DNA of 64,000 nucleotides from Prochlorococcus sp. AG-402-N23 (GCA_003216355.1 QCIX01000002.1:1-64000), one strand, 5' to 3'. Counted from the stretch's first letter, positions 43,728 through 52,804 are shown. Translations and numbers: made by a program. The notes: a model not told the origin generated them from the letters alone.

Positions 43728-44255
43728 TTGATCAGCATTTCAACATCTTTATTAAAAGAAAAAGTAGTTAATAAGCAAGTTAAAGCAAATTATGTCATTT
43801 TCAAAAAAAATACTCAGCTACTTATGAATGCGAGTTCAAATGTAAGTAATGTTGAAATAGCTAATAAAATTGCTTCCACTGCAGCTTTGTTTCGGAAATA
43901 TTTTCCAGATGCAAGCGTAAACTTTAGTCCCTGGGACAATTCAAATAATGAATCCATGCAAGATACTATTGATTTTGCGTTTCATTTTCCTGGTTGGAGT
44001 CCTCTAATTGAATGTAGAGCAATACTTTTACAATTAAGAATTGAAAATGATAATAATGGCAGAGTTCCGAAATTGTTGGGAATAATAATGCGAGGTATGA
44101 TTGTTCCCTCCGAGAGATGGAGAGTGGCTACCATCGGTGATTGGGAAATGACTGGTACTCATCTACCGCAAAAGGAACAAAAAGATAACCTGTTTTTGGT
44201 TTGTAAAGAACTTTATAAGCTATTCTCTAAAACATCCGCTGGTAACAAAAATTAG
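43728..44255 (+). CDS. conserved hypothetical protein upstream of heme oxygenase
   Basis: The 175-residue protein has no membrane segment or signal peptide. Motifs are FPDASVNFSPWDNS, FHFPGWSPLIECRAILLQLR and RWRVATIGDWEMTGT. The start TTG at 43728 is uncertain; an ATG 96 bases later (MNASSN) is an alternative. It lies 57 bases before ho1 on the same strand, so it may share regulation with bilin synthesis. I do not recognise the family. Confidence 0.7.
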   Translation: MISISTSLLKEKVVNKQVKANYVIFKKNTQLLMNASSNVSNVEIANKIASTAALFRKYFPDASVNFSPWDNSNNESMQDTIDFAFHFPGWSPLIECRAILLQLRIENDNNGRVPKLLGIIMRGMIVPSERWRVATIGDWEMTGTHLPQKEQKDNLFLVCKELYKLFSKTSAGNKN

Positions 44256-44312
44256 CTGTTTTATGTTTTTTCCTTGTAGATTAAATACACTTACAAAAAT
44301 AATTCAAAATAT

Positions 44313-45023
44313 ATGGCAGTTGCTCTTGCAGGACAATTAAGAGAAGGGACAAAAAAATCCCATACTATGGCAGAAAATACTGGCTTTGTGGCTTGTTTTT
44401 TAAAAGGAGTTGTTGAAAAAAAATCTTATAGAAAATTAATTAGTGATTTATATTTTGTTTATGAAGCTATGGAAGAAGAAATTGAAAGACTGGTCAATGA
44501 GGAACATCCCGTAATAAAACCTATAGGTTTTAAATCATTATTCAGGAAAGAAACTCTTGTAAATGATCTTAAATTTTATTTTGGTGAAAACTGGAAGAAT
44601 CAAATTAATATTTCTCATTCAGCAAAAGAATATGTTGAAAGAATCCGAGAGGTCGCTAAAAATTCACCAGAGCTCTTAGTTGGTCACCACTACACTCGCT
44701 ATATAGGAGATTTATCTGGGGGGCAAATCTTGAAAAGGATCGCTAAAAAAGCATTAAATTTACAGGGAAATGATGGTTTAAATTTTTATGAGTTTGAATT
44801 AATTGCTGATGAAAAGAAATTCAAGGAAGAATATTCCCTTACTTTGAATCAACTTCCAATAAATCAAAAGACGGCTGATCAAATTATTGATGAAGCTAAT
44901 CAAGCTTTTACTTACAATATGAAAATGTTTAAGGAGCTTGAAGGTAACTTGATTGCTGTTTTAGGTAAGATTGTATTCAATTACATTACAAAAAAAGTTA
45001 GGAAAGGAAGTACCGAGACCTAA
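44313..45023 (+). CDS. ho1: heme oxygenase
   Basis: Heme oxygenase opens heme to biliverdin IX-alpha using reduced ferredoxin. The 236-residue protein has the proximal histidine in [17 protein letters not shown] and the distal-helix signature [13 protein letters not shown]. It is the first enzyme of the bilin pathway and is followed after 5 bases by pebA. Confidence 0.95.
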   Translation: MAVALAGQLREGTKKSHTMAENTGFVACFLKGVVEKKSYRKLISDLYFVYEAMEEEIERLVNEEHPVIKPIGFKSLFRKETLVNDLKFYFGENWKNQINISHSAKEYVERIREVAKNSPELLVGHHYTRYIGDLSGGQILKRIAKKALNLQGNDGLNFYEFELIADEKKFKEEYSLTLNQLPINQKTADQIIDEANQAFTYNMKMFKELEGNLIAVLGKIVFNYITKKVRKGSTET

Positions 45024-45028
45024 TATTT

Positions 45029-45739
45029 ATGTTTGATTCATTAGTTGATTTCCTTAAAACCAATATTGATGAATTAAATGGAAATGAAGTACAAATATCT
45101 AGTGAATTCAAAGAACATCACAATGAAGACTCAAAATATATTATTAAAAATTGGCTTTTTTCATCTCCCGAATATAGAAAGTGGCGAATAACAAGATTAG
45201 ATGGTGGCAAAAAATTACAAGTATTTAATACGGTCGCATATCCTAATTTTGATAGTGAATCGCCTATTTTAGGAGCTGATATTTTATGGTTTGGAACTTC
45301 TCAAAAGTTATTAGCAATACTTGATTATCAACCTTTAATTCAAGAAAGCAAATATCTTGAAAAATATTGTTCAAGTTTAGGAAGTATTAAGAAAAAATAT
45401 TCTGCATTTGATAATAATAAAATGAAGAATATATATGATTCAAAAAAGTATTTTTCCCCATGGGTGATTATATGTAGAGGAAATAAATTAAATCTTGATA
45501 GAGATTTAAATAATATATTCCATTCATTTGTAAATAATTATTTGAACATTTATAAATCGAATCCTGTTAATCAATTTTTAAATGCAGAAGAAATAAAGAT
45601 TAACCAAATTAAATATGATAAGTACAGTTTTGAAAAAGACCCTGCAGATAAATTGTTTAAATCTTTTTTTGGAGAAAAATGGACAAAAAAATTTATCAAT
45701 AAATTTCTATTTACATTAAATAAAGAGATTATTCACTGA
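45029..45739 (+). CDS. pebA: 15,16-dihydrobiliverdin:ferredoxin oxidoreductase
   Basis: PebA reduces biliverdin to 15,16-dihydrobiliverdin, the first step of phycoerythrobilin synthesis. The 236-residue protein is a ferredoxin-dependent bilin reductase: [19 protein letters not shown], then LGADILWFG with a catalytic-type aspartate and [15 protein letters not shown]. Next comes pebB after 0 bases, with the ATG directly following the stop. Confidence 0.92.
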   Translation: MFDSLVDFLKTNIDELNGNEVQISSEFKEHHNEDSKYIIKNWLFSSPEYRKWRITRLDGGKKLQVFNTVAYPNFDSESPILGADILWFGTSQKLLAILDYQPLIQESKYLEKYCSSLGSIKKKYSAFDNNKMKNIYDSKKYFSPWVIICRGNKLNLDRDLNNIFHSFVNNYLNIYKSNPVNQFLNAEEIKINQIKYDKYSFEKDPADKLFKSFFGEKWTKKFINKFLFTLNKEIIH

Positions 45740-46501
45740 ATGTTAATACAAGATACTATTTTTTACAGGCCAGATTGGAGATGGCATAATTTTTTAAAAT
45801 ATTTAACAAATAATTTAATTAAATATAACTGTTTAGAAAAAACAATACCCTCGGAATATTCTTATAAAAATTCAACTTATGGTTCAAAAAAAGCAAAAAA
45901 AAATGTGAATCTATCTACTTGGGGTGTAACGCATAAAAAAAGAATTAAATTGGCAAGGGCAGTTTGTATAAATAGTCCAAATTATTCTGTTTTAAATTTT
46001 TTAATTATTCCTAATACTATTTATAACGTCCCATTTTTTGGAGTGGATTTTGTTTCTCTACCTAATAGTTATTTATTAGTGTTAGATTTTCAGCCTTCAT
46101 TAAAAATACAAAATCAATACAATAATGAGTTATTAGAAAAACTTATAAAACTCAAAAATCATTGTCATTCATCACTCCCATTAGCTGAAAAAATGTCTTC
46201 GGATGTAGCTAGATTTTTTTCTCCAGGAGTAATATGGTCAAAATTACCAAAAGAAGAAAGAAGTGATTTTTTAATTACTAATCAGCTCCATAACTCATTT
46301 AAAGAATATCTTGATTTGTATTTGGAAATTCTTTTCGAAAGCAAAGAAGTCAATATTGAACTTCAAAAAGAATTAATAAACGGTCAAAATAATTACTTGA
46401 ATTATAGAAGAGATAACGATCCAGCAAGGCCAATGTTGTCGAGTTTGTTTGGTAAAGAATTTACTGAATCTTTAATTGAAGAAGTTTTATTTACTACTTA
46501 A
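45740..46501 (+). CDS. pebB: phycoerythrobilin:ferredoxin oxidoreductase
   Basis: PebB reduces dihydrobiliverdin to phycoerythrobilin. The 253-residue protein has [31 protein letters not shown] and [15 protein letters not shown], the last shared with PebA. Together with ho1 it completes the path from heme to phycoerythrobilin, although no phycobilisome genes are visible in this window; the product probably serves a residual phycoerythrin or a sensory role. Confidence 0.92.
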   Translation: MLIQDTIFYRPDWRWHNFLKYLTNNLIKYNCLEKTIPSEYSYKNSTYGSKKAKKNVNLSTWGVTHKKRIKLARAVCINSPNYSVLNFLIIPNTIYNVPFFGVDFVSLPNSYLLVLDFQPSLKIQNQYNNELLEKLIKLKNHCHSSLPLAEKMSSDVARFFSPGVIWSKLPKEERSDFLITNQLHNSFKEYLDLYLEILFESKEVNIELQKELINGQNNYLNYRRDNDPARPMLSSLFGKEFTESLIEEVLFTT

Positions 46502-46533
46502 AAGTCTTATAATCTATTGGAATTTGAAATCAT

Positions 46534-47007
46534 ATGAATAAAATTTCTGTTCTTTTTGTATGTTTGGGAAATATTTGTAGGTCTCCTGCAGCAGAGGCTA
46601 TTTTTATAAGTCTACTTGAAAAGAAGGGATTAACCGATGGCTTTATTGTAGATTCTGCTGGAACTGGGAGTTGGCATATTGGGAAAAAAGCTGACTCTAG
46701 GATGAGAATTGCGGCAGAAAGAAGAGATATAAATATCTTAAGCAGGGCTCGTCAAATTACTAGTAAAGATTTTGACGAATTTAACTATATTCTTGCGATG
46801 GACGATTCAAATTTTAGAAATATTCAAGATCTAAAAAATAGAACAGCTTCAACTGGTTTTGCATCAATAAAAAAAATACAAGACTATAGATCAGTTTTTA
46901 ATGAGCAAGAAGTTCCTGACCCATATTTTGGAGGTGATGAGGGCTTCGATTATGTCCTTGATATTTTAGAAGACTCTGTAAACGGTTTTTTGGAAAGTAT
47001 TTCTTGA
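46534..47007 (+). CDS. low-molecular-weight protein tyrosine phosphatase-like
   Basis: The 157-residue protein has the LMW-PTP signature VCLGNICRSPAAEAIF, with Cys10 as nucleophile and the arginine of C-x5-R, and the general-acid loop DPYFGGDEGFDYV. The natural substrate is unknown. It converges on panC-cmk with a 2-base gap. Confidence 0.9.
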   Translation: MNKISVLFVCLGNICRSPAAEAIFISLLEKKGLTDGFIVDSAGTGSWHIGKKADSRMRIAAERRDINILSRARQITSKDFDEFNYILAMDDSNFRNIQDLKNRTASTGFASIKKIQDYRSVFNEQEVPDPYFGGDEGFDYVLDILEDSVNGFLESIS

Positions 47008-47009
47008 AT

Positions 47010-48542
47010 TTATCTGATCTCAGTCTCTTTAGGAATCTTGTCATTATAAAGGTCAATAATTTTATCCACTACCTCATTAATTGAATATCCATCCGTAATA
47101 ATTTCTATTGCGTCATTCGCTTTTATTAGAGGTGAAATTTCCCTATTGGAATCTTCAAAATCTCTTTTCTTTAAAAGTTCTTTTAATGTATGAAGGTCTA
47201 TTTCTTGAGAGTCTTTACTATTTTTATCAGATTTTCTTCTTTTTGCTCTTTCATCGATGCTAGCAGTTAAAAATATTTTAAGTTCTGCATGAGGAAAAAC
47301 AGTAGTTCCTATATCTCTTCCCTCAGCTACAAGTCCGCCTGATGCTCCAATTTTTCTTTGTTCTTCTACTAAGAATTTTCTTACTTCTTTTATTGAGGAA
47401 ATTTTAGAAACGATGGAACTAATCTCTTGCGACCTAATTTCTTCAGTAACACAGTAGTTATTAACATAAACATCCTGATGTGAATTTGTATTCGACTTGA
47501 AAACTATAGATATATCTTTAAGAATATCCTGTAATTTTTTTTCTTTTTTATAATCAATATTTTCTTTTATCATAAGCCAACTCAATGCCCTATACATTGC
47601 GCCAGTATCTAAATATAAAAGTTTAAGTTTCTTAGCTATTGACTTTGTTACTGTACTTTTACCTGAACCTGCAGGACCATCAATTGCAATAATCGGTCTT
47701 CTTTTCATTAGAAAAACGTGATCAATTAATCTTGTCTCTCCACATTTTATCGCACCAGCCAATAACGTAATATTATCCTCAAGTCTTGCTTTTTGGAGTG
47801 TATGAGGGTGTAAATGTTCTAAATATTCAATTGAAATTTTTTTTGCTGATAGCTTCTTAATTATTTGGTTTAAATTGATCTTTTTATCTTGTTGAAAATT
47901 TGTTTTTGCTTCTAATAACTCACTTGAAAAAAACCTAATCAATTTTCTTTCGTTTTTTGATAAATGTACATTACGTGAACTTAAAGGAATTCCATCAAAA
48001 TCTCTTTGTGTAGGTATGGATTTAATAGCAACATTTAATTTCTTTCTAAGGACAAGATTTTTTAAAATTAAAAGTTGTTGCCAATCTTTTTCTCCTAAGT
48101 AAAGATTTTTTGGCTTGATGAGATTAAGTAATCTATAAACTACTGTACAAACGCCATCAAAATGTCCAATTCGATTTAATCCACATAATGCAGAAGATAA
48201 TTCTTTTGGAGCTTTTATGAATTTAATATTTTTATTATTCGGTGGATATATATCTTCATTACTTGGGATGAAGATAGCATCTGCGCCATTTGAAAAGGAG
48301 ATTTTTATATCATTATCAAGTGTTTTAGGGTAATTCTCTAAATCTAACTTGTTATCAAATTGAAGTGGATTAATAAAAATACTTACTAAATTAACATTAG
48401 AATTATCATTTTTTGCTGTTGATATTAGTTTAATATGACCATCATGAAGATTACCCATTGTTGGAATGAAATTAATTTCACTATTTATATTTCTCCTCCA
48501 ATTTTCTATTTCTTCAGTTTTCCTTATGATTACTTTCTTCAC
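47010..48542 (-). CDS. panC/cmk: bifunctional pantoate-beta-alanine ligase / cytidylate kinase
   Basis: One 510-residue chain carries two enzymes, an arrangement known in cyanobacteria. Residues about 1-275 are PanC, which makes pantothenate: FIPTMGNLHDGH, NPLQFD and GEKDWQQL are its signatures. Residues about 280-505 are cytidylate kinase, with P-loop IDGPAGSGKST, YLDTGAMYRAL and AEGRDIGTTVFP. The join is at about GETRLIDHVFLMKRRPI. No stop or frameshift separates the parts. Confidence 0.96.
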   Translation of the reverse strand: MKKVIIRKTEEIENWRRNINSEINFIPTMGNLHDGHIKLISTAKNDNSNVNLVSIFINPLQFDNKLDLENYPKTLDNDIKISFSNGADAIFIPSNEDIYPPNNKNIKFIKAPKELSSALCGLNRIGHFDGVCTVVYRLLNLIKPKNLYLGEKDWQQLLILKNLVLRKKLNVAIKSIPTQRDFDGIPLSSRNVHLSKNERKLIRFFSSELLEAKTNFQQDKKINLNQIIKKLSAKKISIEYLEHLHPHTLQKARLEDNITLLAGAIKCGETRLIDHVFLMKRRPIIAIDGPAGSGKSTVTKSIAKKLKLLYLDTGAMYRALSWLMIKENIDYKKEKKLQDILKDISIVFKSNTNSHQDVYVNNYCVTEEIRSQEISSIVSKISSIKEVRKFLVEEQRKIGASGGLVAEGRDIGTTVFPHAELKIFLTASIDERAKRRKSDKNSKDSQEIDLHTLKELLKKRDFEDSNREISPLIKANDAIEIITDGYSINEVVDKIIDLYNDKIPKETEIR

Positions 48543-48640
48543 TTTGTTTTTAAAAAATAAATCTATTTGATAAATAATTACTGGACAAAAGCAATCTTAG
48601 GAGGAATATCTATATAGGGAAAGTCTATCATTTTTATTTC

Positions 48641-49684
48641 ATGGATTACAAAACATCAGGTGTTGATATAGAAGCTGGGCGAGAATTTGTTACCGAAATT
48701 AAACAGGCAGTTGAAGGAACTCATACATCTAATGTGATTGAGGGTATTGGTGGGTTCGGAGGTTTGTTTAGAATTCCTATCGATAGTTTTAAAAAACCAG
48801 TTCTTGTTTCAGGGACTGATGGTGTTGGAACAAAATTAGAATTAGCTCAAAGTAAAAACTTTCACTTTGAGGTCGGTATTGATTTAGTTGCTATGTGCAT
48901 GAACGATATCATTACTAGTGGTGCAAAACCTTTATTTTTTCTAGATTATATTGCTACCGGTAAGCTTGATAAGAAACAATTATTGAGGGTTGTTCAGGGA
49001 ATTTCACATGGATGCGGAGAAAATAACTGTTCATTACTCGGCGGAGAAACTGCTGAAATGCCTGGATTTTATTCAAAAAATAAGTATGATCTTGCAGGAT
49101 TTTGTGTTGGAATAGTTGATGAGGATAAGCTTATTAATGGTAAAAAAGTCTCTGAAAATGACTTAATAATTGCTTTAAAAAGTAATGGAGTACATAGTAA
49201 CGGCTTTAGTTTAGTAAGGAAAATTATTCAAAACAATAATCAAATAGATAAAGAATTTGAAAAAGTTTCTCACTTAAATTTTTATGATGAGTTATTGAAA
49301 CCTACAAAAATTTACAATAATGTGATTAACCAAATGTTATCTGAAGATATAGAAATTAAAGCAATGTCTCATATAACTGGAGGAGGAATTCCAGAAAATT
49401 TACCAAGATGTATTCCTTCTGATTTTATTCCTTATATCAATACCAGTTCTTGGGAAATACCTATTTTATTTAAATTCCTAAAAGAGAAAGGAGCGATTCC
49501 TGAAAAAGATTTCTGGAATACTTTCAATCTTGGAGTGGGGTTTTGTTTAATTATTGATAAACAATTTAAGGACGCGATATTAAATATCTGCAAAGATCAT
49601 GAAATAGATAGTTGGGAGATTGGAAAAATAGTTCGAAAAAATGAATCAACAATTAGTAAATTTTTGCCAGAAATTTTAACTTAA
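48641..49684 (+). CDS. purM: phosphoribosylformylglycinamidine cyclo-ligase
   Basis: PurM closes the imidazole ring in purine synthesis, giving aminoimidazole ribotide. The 347-residue protein has GIGGFGGLFRI, SGTDGVGTKLELA, LGGETAEMPGFY and HITGGGIPENLPR. The product is also the ThiC substrate. It is divergent from panC-cmk with 98 bases between. Confidence 0.96.
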   Translation: MDYKTSGVDIEAGREFVTEIKQAVEGTHTSNVIEGIGGFGGLFRIPIDSFKKPVLVSGTDGVGTKLELAQSKNFHFEVGIDLVAMCMNDIITSGAKPLFFLDYIATGKLDKKQLLRVVQGISHGCGENNCSLLGGETAEMPGFYSKNKYDLAGFCVGIVDEDKLINGKKVSENDLIIALKSNGVHSNGFSLVRKIIQNNNQIDKEFEKVSHLNFYDELLKPTKIYNNVINQMLSEDIEIKAMSHITGGGIPENLPRCIPSDFIPYINTSSWEIPILFKFLKEKGAIPEKDFWNTFNLGVGFCLIIDKQFKDAILNICKDHEIDSWEIGKIVRKNESTISKFLPEILT

Positions 49685-49816
49685 ATTTTTTCCTCTTTTT
49701 ATAATGAGTTTTAAAAAATTATTTTTTATACCCAAATGAAAAAGTTAGATGTAATATAATAAAATCACCGCCGAATTATATCGGAAGTTTAAGTATTAAG
49801 ATTTAACCTTTATTCA

Positions 49817-50461
49817 ATGCCCTTTGCAAATAATCAAAGAATTACACGTAGACGTAGTTCAGCTGGCCCTACACCTCCAAAAAGACCAATAGGTAATAAT
49901 TCTGAATCAATTGGTAGACAGGCTCAAGGCCCAAGACCAACTTTCTTGACACTAAGGGATCATGGGAAAGTTTTTGTCGCTGATTTACCTAATTTGTCCG
50001 ATGGTCAATTGGCGCATATTAGTAAAGAAGCTAATGAAGTTTTAAATAGTTTGGAAAAAAGACTTAGTGATCTTGAAAATGAACCTAATGTTAATAATCC
50101 GGAAAACGATACGCTAATAAAAGCCTCTACCAAAAGAGATGTCACACTGAGGTTTATTAAATCAATAGAAGAAGAACAAGAACATAGAAAGAATAATCCT
50201 GCTTTACGAGATGCTGCCTCTGAATCTTTACCGAGAACTTTTCTAGAAGTTGCTAGACATAGATTGCCTGGAGCAACTTTTGATTCACTACTTCGAGAGG
50301 CTCTTGAAGCTTGTTCAGTTGATGAGAGTACTGAAGAAAATCAAGTTATTGATGAGCCTAAAGAAACTGTAAAAATTATGGATATACCCTCTTCCAACAC
50401 AAATGCTTCACTTGTTGTTAGTATCGATTCAAGTGATGATTCCAAGAATGACTCTATTTGA
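49817..50461 (+). CDS. conserved hypothetical picocyanobacterial protein
   Basis: The 214-residue protein starts with a basic region (FANNQRITRRRSSAGPTPPKRP) that resembles nucleic-acid-binding tails. A short folded part follows (FLTLRDHGKVFVADLPNLSD, then a helical NEVLNSLEKRLSDLE). A later segment, FLEVARHRLPGATFDSLLREAL, looks like a helical domain. The C-terminus is low-complexity. No function recognised. A 133-base AT-rich gap precedes it, with TATAAT-like sequence but no clear promoter. Confidence 0.7.
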   Translation: MPFANNQRITRRRSSAGPTPPKRPIGNNSESIGRQAQGPRPTFLTLRDHGKVFVADLPNLSDGQLAHISKEANEVLNSLEKRLSDLENEPNVNNPENDTLIKASTKRDVTLRFIKSIEEEQEHRKNNPALRDAASESLPRTFLEVARHRLPGATFDSLLREALEACSVDESTEENQVIDEPKETVKIMDIPSSNTNASLVVSIDSSDDSKNDSI

Positions 50462-50615
50462 TTTAACACAAGAGTTAATAAGTTTTAAAGACCAAAATAA
50501 TTCAAAAATTAACCTTACTTCAGAGAAAGATCCTATTTTATGTAATCATTGCAAAAGGACTGCATCAAATGGTGTTAGATGTTTAGGAATGTGTGTAGCA
50601 GATAATGATTACTAA
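50448..50615 (+). CDS. small cysteine-rich protein, possible zinc-binding
   Basis: This 55-residue protein starts at ATG 50448 (MTLFDLTQEL), inside the end of the previous gene in another frame (14-base overlap). It has four cysteines spaced C-x2-C-x9-C-x3-C (LCNHCKRTASNGVRCLGMC), a plausible treble-clef or ribbon zinc site. The listed ORF start at 50403 would overlap the previous gene much more and is less likely. Function unknown. Confidence 0.6.
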   Translation: MTLFDLTQELISFKDQNNSKINLTSEKDPILCNHCKRTASNGVRCLGMCVADNDY

Positions 50616-50675
50616 AATAATAAATTCATTTAATTTTATTTATTATTCACTTATATATTATTGAAGGGATAATTT

Positions 50676-51059
50676 CTATTTCTTGGAATTTCTCAAAGGT
50701 ATAAAATATATAATTAAACAACCAAATGGATTAATTATATTTAAGAAAGTCCAATACCATTTTGCTCCTGCAGACCTTAAACATCTGACTGTAAAAGGAA
50801 TTTGCACAACAATACTACCAATTAGATAAATTGCACGAAATATTGCTAATAACTGATAGATAACGGTAATTACTTCTGAGAGAATACCAATTTCTATAGT
50901 TGAATATTGGATATTAAGGAGAACGTTTTTGAAAAGAGATGAGACGATAATTATTAGATAATGTAATGAATAATATTCTAAAAATTCTTTTTTGGATGAT
51001 TCCCCTTTATATTTAAAACCTTGTCTCCAAACTGTTTTAAGTAAATTTAGATATTTCAT
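50676..51059 (-). CDS. DUF805-like small membrane protein, copy A
   Basis: The 127-residue protein has four hydrophobic segments and the DUF805 pattern: YKGESSKKEFLEYY near the start, then VRCLRSAGAKWYWTFLNIINP. DUF805 proteins are small inner-membrane proteins of unknown role. It is nearly identical at both ends to the copy at 52247 (34 of the first 39 and 35 of the last 39 residues match by eye) but differs in the middle. It lies in the duplicated segment anchored at tRNA-Cys. Confidence 0.75.
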   Translation of the reverse strand: MKYLNLLKTVWRQGFKYKGESSKKEFLEYYSLHYLIIIVSSLFKNVLLNIQYSTIEIGILSEVITVIYQLLAIFRAIYLIGSIVVQIPFTVRCLRSAGAKWYWTFLNIINPFGCLIIYFIPLRNSKK

Positions 51060-51216
51060 TTTAAGTTGTGAATAATATTTATTATCTAATTTATATTTTT
51101 TTAAAAAACAGTTTTTAAAAATTTAATTTAAGTTATTTAGTAAAAGATGTAAGTTGTAATAAATTTATTGCGATAATGTAAAGAAGGCAGAATTTCTCTA
51201 AAGAAAAACAACAAAA

Positions 51217-51237
51217 CTTACCATCCACTTACAGTCC
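51217..51237. repeat. tandem CTTACCATCC motif (first cluster)
   Basis: CTTACCATCC at 51217 is followed 11 bases later by the degenerate CTTACAGTCC. The same 11-base spacing is seen in the cluster of copy B and in a third pair at 51406-51426. The spacing is one DNA turn, so the motif could be a protein-binding site array. Confidence 0.6.
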
Positions 51238-51325
51238 TATTTTTTTAAGCATTTAATGAATAACAAATATTCAAAACTTAAGGTATTGGAGGGGTTTATA
51301 GGGAATTTTGTAGACAAAATAAAGA

Positions 51326-51360
51326 AGGCGGCACCCAGATTCGAACAGGGTGATAAACGG
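51326..51360 (-). pseudogene. 3' fragment of tRNA-Cys
   Basis: On the minus strand this reads through the T arm and acceptor 3' half of tRNA-Cys, ending CTGGGTGCCGCC, identical to the intact gene for 20 bases and then diverging. One T-stem pair is broken. The anticodon half is absent, so it cannot be a functional tRNA. It marks one edge of the inserted or duplicated segment, as in tRNA-integrated elements. Confidence 0.85.
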
Positions 51361-51613
51361 TAAAAAGTTAGTCATGACAGAGGTTTTTAGGAGGTAAAAT
51401 TGTATGTTACCATCCGCTTACCATCCAAGAAAAATATAAGAATATTAATCATCAAGGAATAAATTATGACATCTTTGAGTGTTATGGATGGTAAGTTGAT
51501 GTAGAATTTAGATCAATATTTTGCGGCACTCTATAAATTTTTTAAGTTGTATTTAAAAGAAAAAGTTGTAAAATCTGATCAAATATTTGCTGCATATATT
51601 TTAAGAATTTATA
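51361..51613. other. unique intergenic stretch after the tRNA fragment
   Basis: No gene is supported here. It holds a pair of TTACCATCC motifs 11 bases apart (51406-51426), an inverted copy GGATGGTAAG at 51486-51495, and AT-rich sequence before the gene at 51614. Two imperfect copies of a GATCAATATTT-like segment occur near 51510 and 51580. Confidence 0.55.
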
Positions 51614-52222
51614 ATGAATTTCAAATTTCCAAATAAAATAACTTATAAAGAATTCTGGAATATTTACTCAAAATCATTTCTTTTTTTAGAAATTAGTTTT
51701 TTAACCCTTCAAATGTTGACTTGGAAATATCCAACAAATAATTACGGAAAAACAATTCCAAAATTGATGAAAGAGACTCCCCCTATTCTTGGTGCAATTG
51801 GACGTCGAAATTTTGATAACAACCCATATATTTATGGTGGTAAATTTTATCTTTCAATATTAATAATAATTTCCATTATTATTTTTATACCTTTTCTTTA
51901 TACTCTTGTTCGAAGAAGAGTAAGAGATATGGGAATCGATCCTTTTTTTACATATATTTTTTATTTACCATTATTAACTGTATCTATTACGGGTATAAGT
52001 GTGATGTTTAAATCTGTTGAAGTTTTTTTAAATCAATGTTGTACTGGTGTTTGGATTGATAATGTTTACTATAATTTAGATCTTTATAGATCTCTAACTA
52101 TTAAAGAATGGATTTTTAGTGATCCTCCTAGTAATGTTACTTGGTTTCACTTTAGGGCATTTGTCATAATAATTTCTTTACTATGTATCCCTTATTTAAT
52201 TATGGTTCGTACAAAAGATTAA
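51614..52222 (+). CDS. multi-spanning membrane protein, function unknown
   Basis: The 202-residue protein has about four hydrophobic segments (FLFLEISFLTLQMLT, FYLSILIIISIIIFIPFLYT, FFTYIFYLPLLTVSITGI and VIIISLLCIPYLIM). The segment VRRRVRDMGIDPFF and the start FPNKITYKEFW faintly recall DUF805. It lies inside the tRNA-Cys-flanked patch, is transcribed opposite to the DUF805 genes, and has no recognised function. Its strong AT bias fits the surroundings. Confidence 0.65.
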   Translation: MNFKFPNKITYKEFWNIYSKSFLFLEISFLTLQMLTWKYPTNNYGKTIPKLMKETPPILGAIGRRNFDNNPYIYGGKFYLSILIIISIIIFIPFLYTLVRRRVRDMGIDPFFTYIFYLPLLTVSITGISVMFKSVEVFLNQCCTGVWIDNVYYNLDLYRSLTIKEWIFSDPPSNVTWFHFRAFVIIISLLCIPYLIMVRTKD

Positions 52223-52246
52223 TATCATTTTTTAAAGATATAGTTT

Positions 52247-52645
52247 TTACTTTTTTGAAATTCTTAAAGGTATAAAATATATAATCAAACAACCAAGTGG
52301 ATTAATTATATTTAAAAAAGTCCAGTACCATTTTGCTCCAACATACCTTAAACATCTAACAGTAAAAGAAATTTGCACAAAAATACTTCCAAATCTATAA
52401 AGGAAACTAAATAATTCGAATGTTTTTACGAAAACATTCAGTAATTCAGATACGATACCTATCTCAACATCGTCCTTCAAATAAAAACTTTCTTCAATAT
52501 TTAAAAGAATTCTTCCAAGAATGGAAATCACTATAATAATTAAATAGTGCGTTAAATAATATTCTAAGAATTCTTTTTTGGATGACTCCCCTTTATAGTT
52601 AAAACCTTTACTCCAAACTGTTTTAAGTAAATTTAAATATTTCAT
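52247..52645 (-). CDS. DUF805-like small membrane protein, copy B
   Basis: The 132-residue protein has four hydrophobic segments and the family pieces YKGESSKKEFLEYY and VRCLRYVGAKWYWTF. Its first and last 39 residues match copy A almost fully, but the middle (FYLKDDVEIGIVSELLNVF) differs and is 5 residues longer. It is the right-hand copy, next to the intact tRNA-Cys. Confidence 0.75.
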   Translation of the reverse strand: MKYLNLLKTVWSKGFNYKGESSKKEFLEYYLTHYLIIIVISILGRILLNIEESFYLKDDVEIGIVSELLNVFVKTFELFSFLYRFGSIFVQISFTVRCLRYVGAKWYWTFLNIINPLGCLIIYFIPLRISKK

Positions 52646-52804
52646 TTTAAGTTGTTATTAATATTAATTATCTCATTAATATGTTTTGAAGGAAACTTTT
52701 TAAAAAAACTCAATTTAAGTTTTTTAGTAAAAGAAGTAAATCGTAATAAATTTATTGCGATAATGTAAAGAAGGTATAAATTCACTACCAAAAACAACCC
52801 TTAA

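Larger units (their letters stand above)
50676..51346. repeat. direct repeat copy A (gene, upstream region and tRNA-Cys fragment)
   Basis: This stretch aligns without large gaps to 52247-52933, shifted by 1586-1587 bases. Shared blocks include AATAAATTTATTGCGATAATG, CTTACCATCC, ATGAATAACAAATATTC and GGCGGCACCCAGATTCGAAC. The repeat ends at the tRNA fragment on the right, after GAAC, and at the DUF805 stop codon on the left. Confidence 0.85.

Noticed and set aside
49685-49816. Possible small RNA in the gap before the gene at 49817
   Set aside because: A weak CCGA...TCGG hairpin is present, but there is no terminator or conserved sequence I could use as support.
51256-51363. 35-codon ORF in repeat copy A
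   Set aside because: It is the shared ATG frame that continues antisense into the tRNA fragment; the residues AAPRFE come from tRNA sequence.
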